From Vogesella indigofera (GTDB taxonomy: Bacteria > Pseudomonadota > Gammaproteobacteria > Burkholderiales > Chromobacteriaceae): a stretch of DNA of 64,000 bases. The stretch is from the NCBI RefSeq assembly GCF_003633895.1, contig NZ_RBID01000014.1, positions 299,188-363,187 of the forward strand, written 5' to 3'. Shown piece after piece: positions 16,147 through 26,693 of the stretch. Below the pieces are notes generated by a model. The model made no database searches, was not told the origin of the DNA, and saw only the letters and a program-made list of their open reading frames with translations. Position numbers and translations under genes: made by a program. Every line of letters starts with the position of its first letter. The stretch's first letter is position 1.

Positions 16147-17805
16147 ATGTACAAGTACGATGAAGTGGATCACCGCCTGGTGCGCGAGCGCGTCGAGCAG
16201 TTCCGCGACCAGACCCGCCGCTACCTGGCCGGCGAGCTGTCGGAAGACGAATTCCGCCCGCTGCGGCTGATGAATGGCCTCTATGTGCAGCGCCACGCGC
16301 CGATGCTGCGCGTCGCCATTCCCTATGGCCACCTGTCCAGCACCCAGCTGCGCAAGCTGTCCCACATCGCCCGTACCTACGATCGCGGCTATGGTCACCT
16401 GACCACGCGCCAGAACATCCAGTTCAACTGGCCGGCGCTGGAGCGGGTGCCCGACATCCTCGCCGAGCTGGCCGAGGTCGAGATGCACGCGATCCAGACT
16501 TCCGGCAACTGTGTGCGCAACACCACCACCGACGCCTTTGCCGGTGTTGCCGCCGACGAGTATCTGGATGGCCGCGCTTACTGCGAAATCATCCGCCAGT
16601 GGAGCACGCTGCACCCGGAATTCGCCTACCTGCCGCGCAAATTCAAGATCGCCGTCTCCGGCAGTGCTGACGACCGTGCCGCCACCCAGGTGCACGACAT
16701 CGGCCTGCACGTGGTGAAGAACGATGCCGGTGAAGTCGGCTTCAAGGTCATCGTCGGCGGCGGCCTCGGCCGCACCCCGCTGGTCGGCAAGACCATCCGC
16801 GAGTTCCTGCCGACCCGCCACCTGCTGACCTACCTCGACGCCGTGCTGCGTGTCTATAACCGCTTCGGCCGTCGTGACAACAAGTACAAGGCGCGCATCA
16901 AGATCCTGGTGCAGGCGATGACGCCGGAAGCTTTCGCCGCCAAGGTGGAAGACGAGTGGGCGCACCTGAAGGACGGCCCGGCGACGCTGCGCGACGAGGA
17001 CGTGGCGCACTACGCCAGCTTCTTTACCGACCCAGCCTACGAGCAGCTGGCCGCCAACCCGGAAGCGTTCACCGTGCCGCTGGTCAGCGACGCGGCGTTC
17101 GCCAAGTGGGTGGCGCGCAATACCCGCAGCCACAAGCGGACCGGTTACCGCTCGGTGGTGCTGTCGCTGAAGAAGACCGGCGTGCCGCCGGGTGACATCA
17201 CGGCCGAACAGATGGACGCCGCCGCCGACTGGGCCGACCGTTTCGGCTTTGGCGAGCTGCGCGTGGCGCACGAACAGAACCTGATCCTGCCGGACGTGAA
17301 GGAAAGCGACCTGTATGAGGTATGGCAGCTGGCACGCCAGCACGGTTTCGCTACCCCGAACGTCGGCCTGCTGACCGACATCATCTGCTGTCCGGGCGGC
17401 GACTTCTGCTCGCTGGCCAATGCCCGTTCCATTCCGGTGGCGGAAGCGATCCAGCTGAAGTTCGACAACCTCGACTACCTGTTCGACCTCGGCGACATTG
17501 ACTGCAACTTCTCCGGCTGCATGAATGCCTGTGGTCACCATCACATCGGCAACATCGGTATTCTTGGCGTCGACAAGAACGGCGAAGAGTGGTACCAGAT
17601 CACCCTCGGCGGCAGCCAGGGCAACCACACCGCCATCGGCAAGGTGATCGGGCCGTCGTTTGCGCAGGCCGACGTGCCGCTGGCGTTCGAGAAGATCATG
17701 AACCTGTATGTGGAGCAACGCTTGGCTGGCGAACGCTTTATCGAGACCGTACGCCGTATCGGGCTGGAGCCATTCAAGGAGCGCGTTTATGCAAAATCTC
17801 ATTAA
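16147..17805 (+). CDS. cysI: Sulfite reductase hemoprotein subunit / nitrite-sulfite reductase
   Basis: A 552-residue siroheme and [4Fe-4S] enzyme that reduces sulfite to sulfide. It shows the two-fold ferredoxin-like half-domains with TTRQNIQFNW, NTRSHKRTGYRSV, and the cluster ligands C415-x5-C421 (CCPGGDFC) and C458-x3-C462 (GCMNAC). It sits between cysH and a DUF934 gene, and its last 17 bases overlap the latter. No flavoprotein CysJ is nearby; the electron donor may be ferredoxin. Nitrite activity cannot be excluded by sequence, but the sulfur context favours sulfite. Confidence 0.92.
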   Translation: MYKYDEVDHRLVRERVEQFRDQTRRYLAGELSEDEFRPLRLMNGLYVQRHAPMLRVAIPYGHLSSTQLRKLSHIARTYDRGYGHLTTRQNIQFNWPALERVPDILAELAEVEMHAIQTSGNCVRNTTTDAFAGVAADEYLDGRAYCEIIRQWSTLHPEFAYLPRKFKIAVSGSADDRAATQVHDIGLHVVKNDAGEVGFKVIVGGGLGRTPLVGKTIREFLPTRHLLTYLDAVLRVYNRFGRRDNKYKARIKILVQAMTPEAFAAKVEDEWAHLKDGPATLRDEDVAHYASFFTDPAYEQLAANPEAFTVPLVSDAAFAKWVARNTRSHKRTGYRSVVLSLKKTGVPPGDITAEQMDAAADWADRFGFGELRVAHEQNLILPDVKESDLYEVWQLARQHGFATPNVGLLTDIICCPGGDFCSLANARSIPVAEAIQLKFDNLDYLFDLGDIDCNFSGCMNACGHHHIGNIGILGVDKNGEEWYQITLGGSQGNHTAIGKVIGPSFAQADVPLAFEKIMNLYVEQRLAGERFIETVRRIGLEPFKERVYAKSH

Positions 17806-18280
17806 GAACGACGCGGTCACGGAAGATGCATGGCGCCTGATCCGCAGCGAGGACGAAAGTTATGACGCGGCGGAGGATGTCATCCTGCCGCTGGCCGCCT
17901 GGCTGGCGCTGGATCCTGCGGCCCGCAGCGGCCAGACCGCGGTATGGCTGGCACCGGATGCCGACCTGACCGTGCTGTGGCCGGCGCTGGCGCAGTTGCC
18001 GCTGATCGCCATTGATTTCCCTGCCTTTACCGATGGCCGCGGCTATAGCCTTGCCCGATTGCTGCGCGAGCGCTACGGTTATCAGGGAGAGTTGCGTGCC
18101 ATTGGCGACGTGCAGCGCGATCAGCTGGCCTACCTGGCACGGGTCGGTTTCACCGTGTTCGCGATTCGCGACGACCGTCCGGCCGAGGCGGCACTGGATG
18201 GGCTGCGCGATTTCAGCGACCAGTATCAGGCCACTGTACTGCAGCCGGAGCCGTTGTTTAAAAGACGCACTCAGCGCTAA
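17789..18280 (+). CDS. DUF934 family protein associated with sulfite reductase
   Basis: A 163-residue DUF934 protein. The conserved middle is IDFPAFTDGRGYSLARLLRERYGYQGELRAIGDVQRDQLAYLARVGFTVF. It begins at an ATG (17789) inside the end of cysI with AAGGAG before it, so it is translationally coupled. Genes of this family regularly follow cysI in proteobacteria and are thought to assist sulfite reduction; the biochemical role is not established. Confidence 0.9.
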   Translation: MQNLIKNDAVTEDAWRLIRSEDESYDAAEDVILPLAAWLALDPAARSGQTAVWLAPDADLTVLWPALAQLPLIAIDFPAFTDGRGYSLARLLRERYGYQGELRAIGDVQRDQLAYLARVGFTVFAIRDDRPAEAALDGLRDFSDQYQATVLQPEPLFKRRTQR

Positions 18281-18371
18281 ATTGTTGCTTGTTAGCAACT
18301 GAAAGTGTGGTGTTTCGATAGAATGGTCCGCTTTTGTGTTGCTTTTTTTGTCGCATTCCATTGAGCTAAAG

Positions 18372-18401
18372 TTGACATGGTGGTGATCGACTACCTATAG
18401 T
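18372..18401 (+). promoter_or_regulatory. Strong sigma-70 promoter for the OmpA-like gene
   Basis: TTGACA (18372-18377), an 18-bp spacer, then TATAGT (18396-18401), about 115 bp upstream of the outer-membrane protein gene. A perfect -35 and near-consensus -10 fit an abundant protein. Confidence 0.75.
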
Positions 18402-18517
18402 CACTCCAACTATCTGGCAACGGATGAATTTCGCGTTTGTCTTAAAGCTTGACGTGCTGTGCTTGTCATGAGCAGTTTTGCGAAGCTGGTAGACTTATCC
18501 AACAAAGAGGAAATGCT

Positions 18518-19156
18518 ATGAATAAATCGATCAAACTGAGCGCACTGGTTGTTGCCATGATGCTGTCCAGCGGCGCTTTCGCTGCCAAGGCTGGCTACGC
18601 GACTGACGGCGTGCTGGACAACGTGGCTCGCAACGCCTACGGCGAATGCTGGAAAGACGGCTACTTCAACAAGGCAACTGACGGCCTGGTTGAGTGCGGC
18701 GACAAGGAAGCTCCGAAGCCGGTTGCTGTAGCGCCAGTTGCTCCGGCTCCTGCCGTGGTTTCCCAGATCAAGTCCTTCACCCTGTCGGCTGCCGGCCTGT
18801 TCGCCTTCGACAAGACCGTGATCACTTCCGGCAACGCAGCGCTGGACGGCGTGGTTGCGGAACTGAAGGGCGACAAGTACCTGAAGTCGGTTGCCATCGT
18901 TGGTCACACTGACTACATGGGCGCCGAAGCCTACAACCAGAAACTGTCCGAGCGTCGTGCCAACGCCGTGAAGGACTACCTGGTTGCTGGCGGCATCCCT
19001 GCCGAGAAGATCTCCGCTTCCGGCGCTGGCGAATCGCAAGCCAAGCTGACCGAGCAGTGCTCGAAGATCAAGGCTCGCACTCAGCGTATCGCCTGCCTGG
19101 AGCCGGATCGTCGCTTCGAAGTGACTGTAGAAACTGCCAAAGAAGTGAAGATGTAA
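18518..19156 (+). CDS. RmpM-like OmpA-family outer-membrane/peptidoglycan linker
   Basis: A 212-residue periplasmic protein. The signal peptide MNKSIKLSALVVAMMLSSGAFA is probably cut before AKAG. Then come a short GECWKDGYF region, a Pro/Ala/Val-rich linker (about 65-85) and a C-terminal OmpA-like peptidoglycan-binding domain (VGHTDYMGAEAYNQKLSERRANAV, GAGESQA). It lacks the beta-barrel of E. coli OmpA. Layout and the NAYGECWKD motif match neisserial RmpM (class 4 protein), which stabilises porin complexes. The frame extends upstream, but AGAGGAAA before the ATG at 18518 and the signal peptide decide the start. It has its own strong promoter and terminator. Confidence 0.88.
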   Translation: MNKSIKLSALVVAMMLSSGAFAAKAGYATDGVLDNVARNAYGECWKDGYFNKATDGLVECGDKEAPKPVAVAPVAPAPAVVSQIKSFTLSAAGLFAFDKTVITSGNAALDGVVAELKGDKYLKSVAIVGHTDYMGAEAYNQKLSERRANAVKDYLVAGGIPAEKISASGAGESQAKLTEQCSKIKARTQRIACLEPDRRFEVTVETAKEVKM

Positions 19157-19173
19157 GTCTCGCTTCTTGCCAG

Positions 19174-19206
19174 AAAGCCCCGGCTCCTGCCGGGGCTTTT
19201 GTTTTT
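19174..19206 (+). terminator. Rho-independent terminator after the OmpA-like gene
   Basis: AAAGCCCCGG and CCGGGGCTTT form a strong 10-bp stem with a 6-base loop, followed by TGTTTTTT. Confidence 0.9.
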
Positions 19207-19278
19207 TGGCTTTGGGCTGGCGCGGCTCAGGGTGGCTGGTTAAAATCACCGTTTGTTTCTTTTCGAGCACGACTGCCC

Positions 19279-20214
19279 ATGCGAGCGTTTCTGGGCGACC
19301 CGCGTCGCCATGATTTGTTGCCCTGTGCGCTGACCATCGGTAATTTCGACGGTGTCCACCTCGGCCATCAGAAGATGCTGGCCCGCTTGCGGCACGAGGC
19401 TGCCGCCCGTGGCCTGCCTACCGCGCTGCTGACTTTCGAGCCGCACCCGCGCGAGTTCTTTGCCCGCAGCCAGCCGCCGGCGCGGCTGTCGGTGCTGCGC
19501 GACAAGCTGCAATTCCTGGCGGAAGAAGAACGGGTCGACTATGTGTTTGTCTACCGTTTCAACCACGCCTTTTCGCGCATGCCGGCCGAGTTGTTCATGC
19601 GCGAGGTGTTGCTGCAGCAATTGCAGACCCGTTATCTGCTGATCGGCGATGATTTCCAGTTTGGTGCCGACCGCAAGGGCAATTTCGAGTTGCTCAGTGC
19701 CTGTCCCGATTTTGTCACCGAAGCGATGCCGTCGGTGCTGGTGGCCGGTGAGCGCGCCTCCAGCACCCTGGTGCGCGATACCTTGGCCGCCGGCGACCTG
19801 CAACGCGCGGCTACCTTGCTGGGGCGGCCGTACCAGATCAGTGGCAAGGTGATGCACGGCCAGAAACTGGGGCGCACCATCGGTTTCCCGACCGCCAACG
19901 TGCATCTGCCGCATCTGCGCCCGGCGCTGCAGGGGGTGTTCGTGGTGGAAGTCGATACGCCGCAGGGGCGTCTCGGCGGCGTGGCCAGCCTCGGCAAGAA
20001 CCCGACGGTCACCGATAGCCAGCATTACAAGCTGGAAGTGCATTTGTTCGATTTTCACGGTGATCTGTATGGCCAGCGTGTTTCGGTGCACTTTCTGAAA
20101 AAATTGCGCGATGAAGCGCGTTATGATGATTTGAACGAGCTGGTGGCGCAGATTGAACGCGACGCCGCCAGCGCCAAGACCTATTTGACCAGTTTGCAAC
20201 GAGATCAGGCATGA
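19279..20214 (+). CDS. ribF: Bifunctional riboflavin kinase / FAD synthetase
   Basis: A 311-residue enzyme converting riboflavin to FMN and FAD. The FAD-synthetase domain contains [13 protein letters not shown] (about 20-32), and the riboflavin-kinase domain contains [10 protein letters not shown] and [15 protein letters not shown]. The open frame runs back through the preceding gene, but the ATG at 19279 (MRAFLGDPR) lies after the upstream terminator and gives the standard length. Its stop overlaps the ileS start as ATGA, and ribF-ileS-lspA-ispH forms the usual cluster. Confidence 0.93.
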   Translation: MRAFLGDPRRHDLLPCALTIGNFDGVHLGHQKMLARLRHEAAARGLPTALLTFEPHPREFFARSQPPARLSVLRDKLQFLAEEERVDYVFVYRFNHAFSRMPAELFMREVLLQQLQTRYLLIGDDFQFGADRKGNFELLSACPDFVTEAMPSVLVAGERASSTLVRDTLAAGDLQRAATLLGRPYQISGKVMHGQKLGRTIGFPTANVHLPHLRPALQGVFVVEVDTPQGRLGGVASLGKNPTVTDSQHYKLEVHLFDFHGDLYGQRVSVHFLKKLRDEARYDDLNELVAQIERDAASAKTYLTSLQRDQA

Positions 20215-22991
20215 GCATCGACTATCGCAAGACCGTAAACCTGCTGGATACCCCGTTCCCGATGCGGGGTGATCTGGCCAAACGTGAACCCGCTTGGCTC
20301 AAGCGCTGGACCGAACAGCAGCGCTACCAGAAACTGCGTAAAGTCGCTGCCGGCCGTCCCAAGTTCATCCTGCACGACGGCCCACCGTACGCCAACGGCG
20401 ATATCCATATCGGTCATGCCGTCAACAAGGTGCTGAAGGACATCATTGTCCGCTCCAAGACGCTGTCCGGCTTCGACGCGCCGTACGTACCGGGCTGGGA
20501 CTGCCACGGCCTGCCGATCGAGCTGATGGTGGAAAAACTGCACGGCAAGGACATTCCGGCCGCCAAGTTCCGCGAACTGTGCCGCGAATACGCGCACGAG
20601 CAGATCGCGCGCCAGAAGAAGGACTTCATCCGTCTGGGCGTGCTGGGTGACTGGGACAACCCGTACCTGACCATGGATTTCAAGACCGAGGCCGACATCG
20701 TGCGCACCCTCGGCAAGATTTACGAGAACGGCTACCTGTTCAAGGGCGAGAAGCCGGTGCACTGGTGCATCGAGTGCGGCTCGGCGCTGGCCGAGGCGGA
20801 AGTTGAGTACGAAGACAAGACCTCGCCGGCGATCGACGTCGGCTTCAAGGTGCTGGAAGGCGACAAGCTGGCCGCAGCGTTTGGTCTTGCGGCCAACGTT
20901 GACGATGCCCGTGCCGTGATCTGGACCACCACGCCGTGGACGCTGCCGGCCAACCAGGCGGTATCGGTCAATGCCAAGCTGGTGTACCAGCTGCTGGACA
21001 CCGCCAAGGGCAAGCTGATCCTGGCCAAGGACCTGGCCGAAGTGACCCTCAAGCGCTACGGCGTGGACGGCACCGTGCTGGCGGAAACCAGCGGCGACAA
21101 GCTGGAGCTGATCCGTTTGCAGCACCCGTTCTACGACCGTCAGGTGCCGATCATCTGCGGCGAGCACGTGACCACCGACGCCGGTACCGGCCTGGTGCAC
21201 ACCGCGCCGGCGCACGGTCTGGAAGACTTCCAGGTCGGCCAGCAGTACGGCATCCCGGTGGACAACCCGGTGGCCGACAACGGCCGCTACAAGTCCACCA
21301 CCGAGCTGTACGCCGGCCTGTCGGTGTGGGAAGCCAATCCGAAAGTGATCGAGACACTGGTCGAGCAGGGCGCGCTGATCCATCAGGAAAAGCTGCTGCA
21401 CAGCTACCCGCACTGCTGGCGTCACAAGACGCCGATCATCTTCCGCGCCACCGCGCAGTGGTTCATTGGCATGGACAAGTCCGGCAAGGACAGCGAAGTG
21501 CTGCGCGAGCGCGCCAAGCACGCGGTGGACAGCACCGAGTTCTTTCCGGCCTGGGGCCGTGCCCGTCTGGAAGCGATGATCAGCAACCGCCCGGACTGGT
21601 GCGTATCGCGCCAGCGTAACTGGGGCGTGCCGATGACCTTCTTCGTGCACAAGGAAAGCGGCGAGCTGCATCCGGATTCCGCCGCGCTGCTGGAACAGGT
21701 GGCATTGCGCATCGAGCAGCAGGGTATCGAAGGCTGGTTCAGCCTCGACGCTGCCGAACTGCTGGGTGACGATGCGGCCAACTACCGCAAGCTGAGCGAC
21801 ACCCTCGACGTGTGGTTCGACTCCGGTTCCACCCACTTCGCGGTGCTGAAACAGCGTCCGGAGCTGGCGTGGCCGGCCGACCTCTACCTGGAAGGCTCCG
21901 ACCAGCATCGCGGCTGGTTCCAGTCGTCCTTGCTCACCGGCTGCGCCACCATCGGTCGCGCGCCGTACCAGCAACTGCTGACCCACGGCTTCGTGGTCGA
22001 CGGCAAGGGCCTGAAGATGTCCAAGTCCAAGGGCAACGTGGTGGCGCCGCAGAAGGTCAACGACAGCCTCGGCGCCGACATCCTGCGCCTGTGGGTAGCC
22101 TCCACCGACTACTCCGGCGAGCTGGCGATCTCCGACGAGATCCTCAAGCGCGTCACCGAGAGCTACCGCCGCCTGCGTAATACCTTCCGCTTCCTGCTGG
22201 CCAACCTGTCGGACTTCGATCCGATGGAGCACGCGGTGCCGTTCGGCAACCTGCTGGAGATCGACCGCTACGCGCTGCTGATGGCCAAGGAAATGCAGGA
22301 AAAGGTGACCGGCGAGCTGTATCCGCGCTACGCCTTCCACCACGCGGTGCAGGAAATCGTCAACTACTGCTCCGAGGATCTTGGCGCCTTCTACCTCGAC
22401 ATCCTCAAGGACCGCCTGTACACCACCCAGGCGGGCAGCCACGCGCGCCGCAGTGCGCAGACCGCGCTGTACCACATCACCCGCAGCCTGCTGCTGCTGG
22501 TGTCGCCGATCCTGTGCTTCACCGCCGACGAGGCGTGGGAAGTGCTGGTCGGCAGCGACGAGGAATCGCCGCTGTTCCACGTGTGGCACGAGTTCCCGCT
22601 CACCGGCGAACAGCAGGAAGCGGACCTGGTCGGCAAGTGGCAGGCCATTCGCGCCTTCCGCGCACAGCTGAACAAGGATATCGAGGCACTGCGCAGTGCC
22701 GAGCAGCTCGGTTCCGCACTGCAGGCCGAGGTCGATGTCGTGGCCGACGAAGTGCTGTTCCCGCTCTTGGCCAGCCTGGGCGACGATCTCAAGTTCGTGC
22801 TGATGGTATCGCGCATCAGCGTCAGCGAAGGCTCCGCGCTGAGCATCACCGTCACGCCGTCGGCGCATGCCAAGTGTGACCGTTGCTGGCACTATCGCAG
22901 CGACGTCGGCAGCCATGCCGGCCACGGCAATGTCTGCGGCCGCTGCGTCGACAACATCGATGGTAAAGGTGAGGCCCGTGTCCACGCCTGA
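20211..22991 (+). CDS. ileS: Isoleucyl-tRNA synthetase
   Basis: A 926-residue class I aminoacyl-tRNA synthetase. HIGH is at 66-69 ([12 protein letters not shown]) and KMSKS at 602-606. The CP1 editing domain is present ([26 protein letters not shown]). The C-terminal zinc finger [24 protein letters not shown] is of the bacterial type. It overlaps ribF upstream, and the lspA GTG start lies inside its 3' end, so all are coupled. A variant of the dispersed repeat (TTGCGGCCAACGTTG, 20887-20901) is translated within the editing region. Confidence 0.95.
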   Translation: MSIDYRKTVNLLDTPFPMRGDLAKREPAWLKRWTEQQRYQKLRKVAAGRPKFILHDGPPYANGDIHIGHAVNKVLKDIIVRSKTLSGFDAPYVPGWDCHGLPIELMVEKLHGKDIPAAKFRELCREYAHEQIARQKKDFIRLGVLGDWDNPYLTMDFKTEADIVRTLGKIYENGYLFKGEKPVHWCIECGSALAEAEVEYEDKTSPAIDVGFKVLEGDKLAAAFGLAANVDDARAVIWTTTPWTLPANQAVSVNAKLVYQLLDTAKGKLILAKDLAEVTLKRYGVDGTVLAETSGDKLELIRLQHPFYDRQVPIICGEHVTTDAGTGLVHTAPAHGLEDFQVGQQYGIPVDNPVADNGRYKSTTELYAGLSVWEANPKVIETLVEQGALIHQEKLLHSYPHCWRHKTPIIFRATAQWFIGMDKSGKDSEVLRERAKHAVDSTEFFPAWGRARLEAMISNRPDWCVSRQRNWGVPMTFFVHKESGELHPDSAALLEQVALRIEQQGIEGWFSLDAAELLGDDAANYRKLSDTLDVWFDSGSTHFAVLKQRPELAWPADLYLEGSDQHRGWFQSSLLTGCATIGRAPYQQLLTHGFVVDGKGLKMSKSKGNVVAPQKVNDSLGADILRLWVASTDYSGELAISDEILKRVTESYRRLRNTFRFLLANLSDFDPMEHAVPFGNLLEIDRYALLMAKEMQEKVTGELYPRYAFHHAVQEIVNYCSEDLGAFYLDILKDRLYTTQAGSHARRSAQTALYHITRSLLLLVSPILCFTADEAWEVLVGSDEESPLFHVWHEFPLTGEQQEADLVGKWQAIRAFRAQLNKDIEALRSAEQLGSALQAEVDVVADEVLFPLLASLGDDLKFVLMVSRISVSEGSALSITVTPSAHAKCDRCWHYRSDVGSHAGHGNVCGRCVDNIDGKGEARVHA

Positions 22992-23499
22992 GGTCGAACT
23001 GCAAACGGCAGGGCCGGCCACGGCCCTGCGTGACAGCCTGAAGTGGTTCCTGCTGGCGCTGCTGATCATCGTGATCGACCAGCTCAGCAAGATCCATTTC
23101 AATACCACCTACCAGTTCGGCGAGTACCGCGCGGTGATCCCGGGTTATTTCGGCTTCACCCTGCTGTACAACCCGGGGGCGGCGTTCAGCTTCCTCGCCG
23201 ATGCCGGCGGCTGGCAGAAGTTCTTCTTCACCGCGCTGGCCTTCGCCGTCTCCGGCTGGCTGGGCTGGCAGATGGTGAAAGGACGCTTCAGCACGGTGAT
23301 GAGCCTGGCGGCGTCGTTCATCATCGGTGGGGCGCTGGGCAATGTGATCGACCGGCTGCTGCACGGCCACGTCATCGACTTCATCCAGGTGCACTACTAC
23401 AACAGCTGGTACTACCCGGCGTTCAACCTCGCCGACAGCTTCATCTGCGTCGGTGCCGTGCTGATGGTGATCGACAGCTTCCGCCACCCGCAACCATGA
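22978..23499 (+). CDS. lspA: Lipoprotein signal peptidase II
   Basis: A 173-residue inner-membrane aspartyl protease that removes lipoprotein signal peptides. Four hydrophobic helices are evident. The catalytic aspartates are D125 in GNVIDRL and D153 in FNLADSF; VIDQLSK near the N-terminus is also conserved. I chose the GTG at 22978, preceded by AAGGTGAG, which overlaps the end of ileS; an ATG at 22960 is an alternative. Its place after ileS and before ispH is the usual one. Confidence 0.92.
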   Translation: MSTPEVELQTAGPATALRDSLKWFLLALLIIVIDQLSKIHFNTTYQFGEYRAVIPGYFGFTLLYNPGAAFSFLADAGGWQKFFFTALAFAVSGWLGWQMVKGRFSTVMSLAASFIIGGALGNVIDRLLHGHVIDFIQVHYYNSWYYPAFNLADSFICVGAVLMVIDSFRHPQP

Positions 23500-23502
23500 C
23501 GA

Positions 23503-23534
23503 CAACGTTGGCCGCAGCCTTGCGGCCAACCTTT
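23503..23534. repeat. Inverted pair of dispersed repeats between lspA and ispH
   Basis: CAACGTTGGCCGCA (23503-23516) and TTGCGGCCAACCTT (23520-23533) face each other and can form an 11-bp or longer stem. It begins 3 bp after the lspA stop and lies inside the ribF-ileS-lspA-ispH gene string, so it may lower or separate ispH transcription. Confidence 0.85.
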
Positions 23535-23555
23535 TAGCTACTGAAGGATATCCCG

Positions 23556-24506
23556 ATGACGAAGACCATCATGCTGGCCAACCCGCGCGGTTTCTGCGCC
23601 GGCGTCGACCGTGCCATCGCCATCGTCGAGCGCGCGCTGGAAATCTACGGCGCCCCGATCTATGTCCGCCACGAGGTGGTGCACAACCGCTTCGTGGTCG
23701 ACAACCTGCGCGACAAGGGCGCCATCTTCATCGAGGAGCTGCAGGACGTGCCGCCCGGCGCCACCCTGATCTACTCGGCGCACGGCGTGCCGCAATCGGT
23801 GCGCCTGGAGGCGGAAGCCCGCGGCCTGACGGTGTATGACGCCACCTGTCCGCTGGTGACCAAGGTGCACGTCGAGGTCAAGCGCATGCACCAGGCCGGC
23901 ATGAGCATCATCATGATCGGTCACAAGGGCCACCCCGAGGTGGAAGGCACCATGGGCCAGGTCGAGCACGGCATGTACCTGGTGGAAACGGTCGACGATG
24001 TCGCCACGCTGCAGCTGCCGGATGAATCGCGGCTGTCCTATGTCAGCCAGACCACGCTGTCGGTGGACGAGACCCGCGACATCATCAATGCGCTGAAGGC
24101 GCGCTTCCCGCAGATCACCAGCCCGAAGAAGGACGACATCTGCTACGCCACGCAGAATCGCCAGGATGCGGTGAAGCTGTTGTCCGACGAGTGCGATATC
24201 GTGATCGTGGTCGGCTCGCCGAACAGCTCCAACTCCAACCGCCTGCGCGAAGTGGCGGCCTTGCGCGGCGTGACCGCCTACATGGTCGACAACGCCACCC
24301 TGCTGCAGCAGGCATGGTTCGACGGCAAGCAGCGTGTCGGCGTCACCGCCGGCGCCAGCGCGCCGGAGGTGTTGGTGCAGGCGGTGATCGAGCAGATCCG
24401 CCTGTTTGGCGCCACCAGCGTCAGCGAGCTGAACGGCGTGGAGGAGAGCATCGTGTTCGCGCTGCCGCCCGGCCTGCGCGAGAAAAAGGGCGGCGCCAGC
24501 GCCTGA
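23556..24506 (+). CDS. ispH: 4-hydroxy-3-methylbut-2-enyl diphosphate reductase
   Basis: A 316-residue iron-sulfur enzyme, last step of the MEP isoprenoid pathway, giving IPP and DMAPP. The three cluster cysteines are C14 ([12 protein letters not shown]), C98 (YDATCPLV) and C196 ([11 protein letters not shown]). [10 protein letters not shown] and [10 protein letters not shown] are substrate-pocket motifs. It ends just before a rho-independent terminator. Confidence 0.95.
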   Translation: MTKTIMLANPRGFCAGVDRAIAIVERALEIYGAPIYVRHEVVHNRFVVDNLRDKGAIFIEELQDVPPGATLIYSAHGVPQSVRLEAEARGLTVYDATCPLVTKVHVEVKRMHQAGMSIIMIGHKGHPEVEGTMGQVEHGMYLVETVDDVATLQLPDESRLSYVSQTTLSVDETRDIINALKARFPQITSPKKDDICYATQNRQDAVKLLSDECDIVIVVGSPNSSNSNRLREVAALRGVTAYMVDNATLLQQAWFDGKQRVGVTAGASAPEVLVQAVIEQIRLFGATSVSELNGVEESIVFALPPGLREKKGGASA

Positions 24507-24527
24507 CGCGTGCATCCGCCCACCCGC

Positions 24528-24558
24528 AACCCGGCCACCGACAGGAGCCGGGTTTTTT
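24528..24558 (+). terminator. Rho-independent terminator after ispH
   Basis: AACCCGGC (24528-24535) pairs with GCCGGGTT (24547-24554), followed by TTTT. It ends the ribF-ileS-lspA-ispH cluster. Confidence 0.85.
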
Positions 24559-24588
24559 CATGGCCGCGGCCGCCCGCGCCGGCCGGCT

Positions 24589-24616
24589 CTTGAAGAATCT
24601 GCACCTGCCGCCATCT
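24589..24616 (+). promoter_or_regulatory. Candidate sigma-32 heat-shock promoter for htpG
   Basis: CTTGAA (24589-24594), 14 bp, then CGCCATCT (24609-24616), one mismatch from the sigma-32 consensus elements CTTGAA and CCCCATNT at their usual spacing. It lies 37 bp upstream of the htpG start, as expected for a heat-shock chaperone. Confidence 0.7.
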
Positions 24617-24652
24617 TGTCCTCTGTTATCAACTCTTCATTCAGACATAGCC

Positions 24653-26557
24653 ATGAGCGCACAGAAAGAAACCCTGGGTTTTCAGACCGAAGTCAAACAG
24701 CTGCTGAAACTGATGATCCATTCCTTGTACTCCAACAAGGAAATCTTCCTGCGTGAGCTGGTGTCCAACGCCAGCGATGCGGCCGACAAGCTGCGTTTCG
24801 AGGGGCTGAACAATGCCGCCCTGTTCGAGAATGATCCCGAGCTGAAAATCCGCATCAGCGTCGACAAGGATGCCAAGACCATCACCATCACCGACAACGG
24901 CATCGGCATGAGCCGCGACGAGGTGATCGCCAACATCGGTACCATCGCCAAGTCCGGCACCAAGGCCTTCTTCGAGCAGCTGTCGGGCGATGCCAAGAAG
25001 GACGCCAACCTGATCGGCCAGTTCGGTGTCGGCTTCTACTCCGCCTTCATCGTCGCCGACAAGGTGACGCTGACCACCCGCCGCGCCGGCGCCGCTGCCA
25101 GCGAAGGCGTGCGCTGGGAGTCGGCCGGCGAGGGCGACTTCACCCTGGAGCCAGTGGACAAGGTTGGCCGCGGCACCGAGATCGTGCTGCACCTGAAAGA
25201 CGGCAACGACGACTTTCTCAACGACTGGTCGCTGAAGCGCATCGTGCGCACCTATTCCGACCACATTTCGATCCCGATCGAGATGAAGAAGGGCAACAGC
25301 TACGGCGAGAACGGCGAAGTGATCGTCAGCGATGATTTCGAAGTGGTCAACGAAGCCTCCGCGCTGTGGACGCGCAGCAAGAACGACATCACCGAAGAGC
25401 AGTACCAGGAATTCTACAAGCACGTGGCGCATGACTTTACCGAGCCGCTGGCATGGAGCCACGCCCGCGTCGAAGGCCGCCAGGAGTACACCGAACTGCT
25501 GTACATCCCGTCGCGCGCCCCGTTCGACATGTGGGATCGCGAGCGCAAGCAGGGTGTGAAGCTGTACGTGCGCCGCGTGTTCATCATGGAAGACAGCAAC
25601 AAGCTGATGCCGCAGTACCTGCGCTTCGTGCGCGGCGTGATCGACAGCAACGACCTGCCGCTGAACGTGTCGCGCGAGATCCTGCAGGAATCGAAAGACA
25701 TCGACGCCATTCGCGCCGGCTGCGTGAAGAAGGTACTGGGCCTGCTGGACGACCTCGCCGCCAACGAGCAGGACAAGTACGCCGCGTTCTGGAAGGAATT
25801 CGGCCAGGTGCTGAAGGAAGGCGTCGGCGAAGACTTCGCCAACAAGGAGCGCATCGCCAAGCTGCTGCGCTTCGTGTCCACCGCATCGGAAGGCGACGTG
25901 CCTGACGTGTCGCTGGCCGACTACGTTGGCCGCATGAAGGAAGGCCAGGACAAGATCTACTTCATCACCGCCGACAGCCTGTCCGCGGCGCGCAACAGCC
26001 CGCACCTGGAAGTGTTCAAGAAGAAGGGCGTGGAAGTGCTGCTGCTCACCGACCGTGTCGACGAGTGGGTGACCGGTTCGCTGACCGAGTTCGACGGCAA
26101 GCAGCTGCAGTCGGTGGCCAAGGGGGCACTGGATCTGGGCGCGCTGGAAGACGACGCCGACAAGGAAGCGCAGAAGCAGGTGGAAGAAGCCGCCAAGCCG
26201 GTAGTAGAGCTGGTGCAGAAGGCGCTGGGCGAGCGCGTGAAAGACGTGCGTGCCACCGCGCGGCTGACCGACAGCCCGGCCTGCCTGGTGGTAGGCGAGC
26301 ACGAAATGAGCGCGCATCTGGAGCGCATGCTGAAAGCCGCCGGCCAGCCGGTGCCGGAAGGCAGCAAGCCGACACTGGAGATCAATCCGGAACACGTGCT
26401 GGTCAAGCGTCTGGCGGCGGAAAGTGACGACAGCCGCCGCGAAGACCTGGCACACGTGTTGTACGATCAGGCATTGCTGGCGGAAGGTGGCAAACTGGAA
26501 GACCCGGCCACCTTCGTGAAGCGGATCAACAAGCTGATGCTGGAGTTGTCTGTCTGA
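24653..26557 (+). CDS. htpG: Molecular chaperone HtpG (bacterial Hsp90)
   Basis: A 634-residue cytoplasmic ATP-dependent chaperone. The N-terminal GHKL ATPase domain contains REL(V)[18 protein letters not shown] and [11 protein letters not shown]. The middle domain has [25 protein letters not shown] and [19 protein letters not shown]; the C-terminal dimerisation domain follows. The open frame extends far upstream in the ispH region, but [21 protein letters not shown] is the family start. A heat-shock promoter precedes it. Intragenic repeat copies occur at 25159 and 25923. Confidence 0.96.
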   Translation: MSAQKETLGFQTEVKQLLKLMIHSLYSNKEIFLRELVSNASDAADKLRFEGLNNAALFENDPELKIRISVDKDAKTITITDNGIGMSRDEVIANIGTIAKSGTKAFFEQLSGDAKKDANLIGQFGVGFYSAFIVADKVTLTTRRAGAAASEGVRWESAGEGDFTLEPVDKVGRGTEIVLHLKDGNDDFLNDWSLKRIVRTYSDHISIPIEMKKGNSYGENGEVIVSDDFEVVNEASALWTRSKNDITEEQYQEFYKHVAHDFTEPLAWSHARVEGRQEYTELLYIPSRAPFDMWDRERKQGVKLYVRRVFIMEDSNKLMPQYLRFVRGVIDSNDLPLNVSREILQESKDIDAIRAGCVKKVLGLLDDLAANEQDKYAAFWKEFGQVLKEGVGEDFANKERIAKLLRFVSTASEGDVPDVSLADYVGRMKEGQDKIYFITADSLSAARNSPHLEVFKKKGVEVLLLTDRVDEWVTGSLTEFDGKQLQSVAKGALDLGALEDDADKEAQKQVEEAAKPVVELVQKALGERVKDVRATARLTDSPACLVVGEHEMSAHLERMLKAAGQPVPEGSKPTLEINPEHVLVKRLAAESDDSRREDLAHVLYDQALLAEGGKLEDPATFVKRINKLMLELSV

Positions 26558-26566
26558 CCCGGAGCA

Positions 26567-26587
26567 TTGCGGCCAACGTTGGCCGCA
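26567..26587. repeat. Palindromic intergenic copy of the dispersed repeat
   Basis: TTGCGGCCAACGTTGGCCGC plus a final A: a near-perfect palindrome 9 bp after the htpG stop, upstream of a conventional terminator. Confidence 0.85.
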
Positions 26588-26603
26588 GTGGCTTGCCCGT
26601 TAC

Positions 26604-26637
26604 AAACCGTCCTGCCCAGTGGCAGGGCGGTTTTTTA
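26604..26637 (+). terminator. Rho-independent terminator after htpG
   Basis: An AAACCG-CCTGCC stem pairs with GGCAGG-CGGTTT with one bulged base on each side and a 4-base loop, followed by TTTTTATT. It is a conventional terminator downstream of the palindromic repeat. Confidence 0.85.
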
Positions 26638-26693
26638 TTGGGGGGCCATCCGGTAGTGGGTGCTGCGTTGGCAGCGTGTGGCAGTCGGCGCGC

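Noticed and set aside
15925-17820. A 631-codon minus-strand frame opposite cysI
   Set aside because: It is the antisense shadow of a well-recognised sulfite reductase.
20205-23108. A 967-codon minus-strand frame opposite ileS and lspA
   Set aside because: It mirrors the codon bias of ileS in high-GC DNA; no domains, and the plus strand is a complete isoleucyl-tRNA synthetase.
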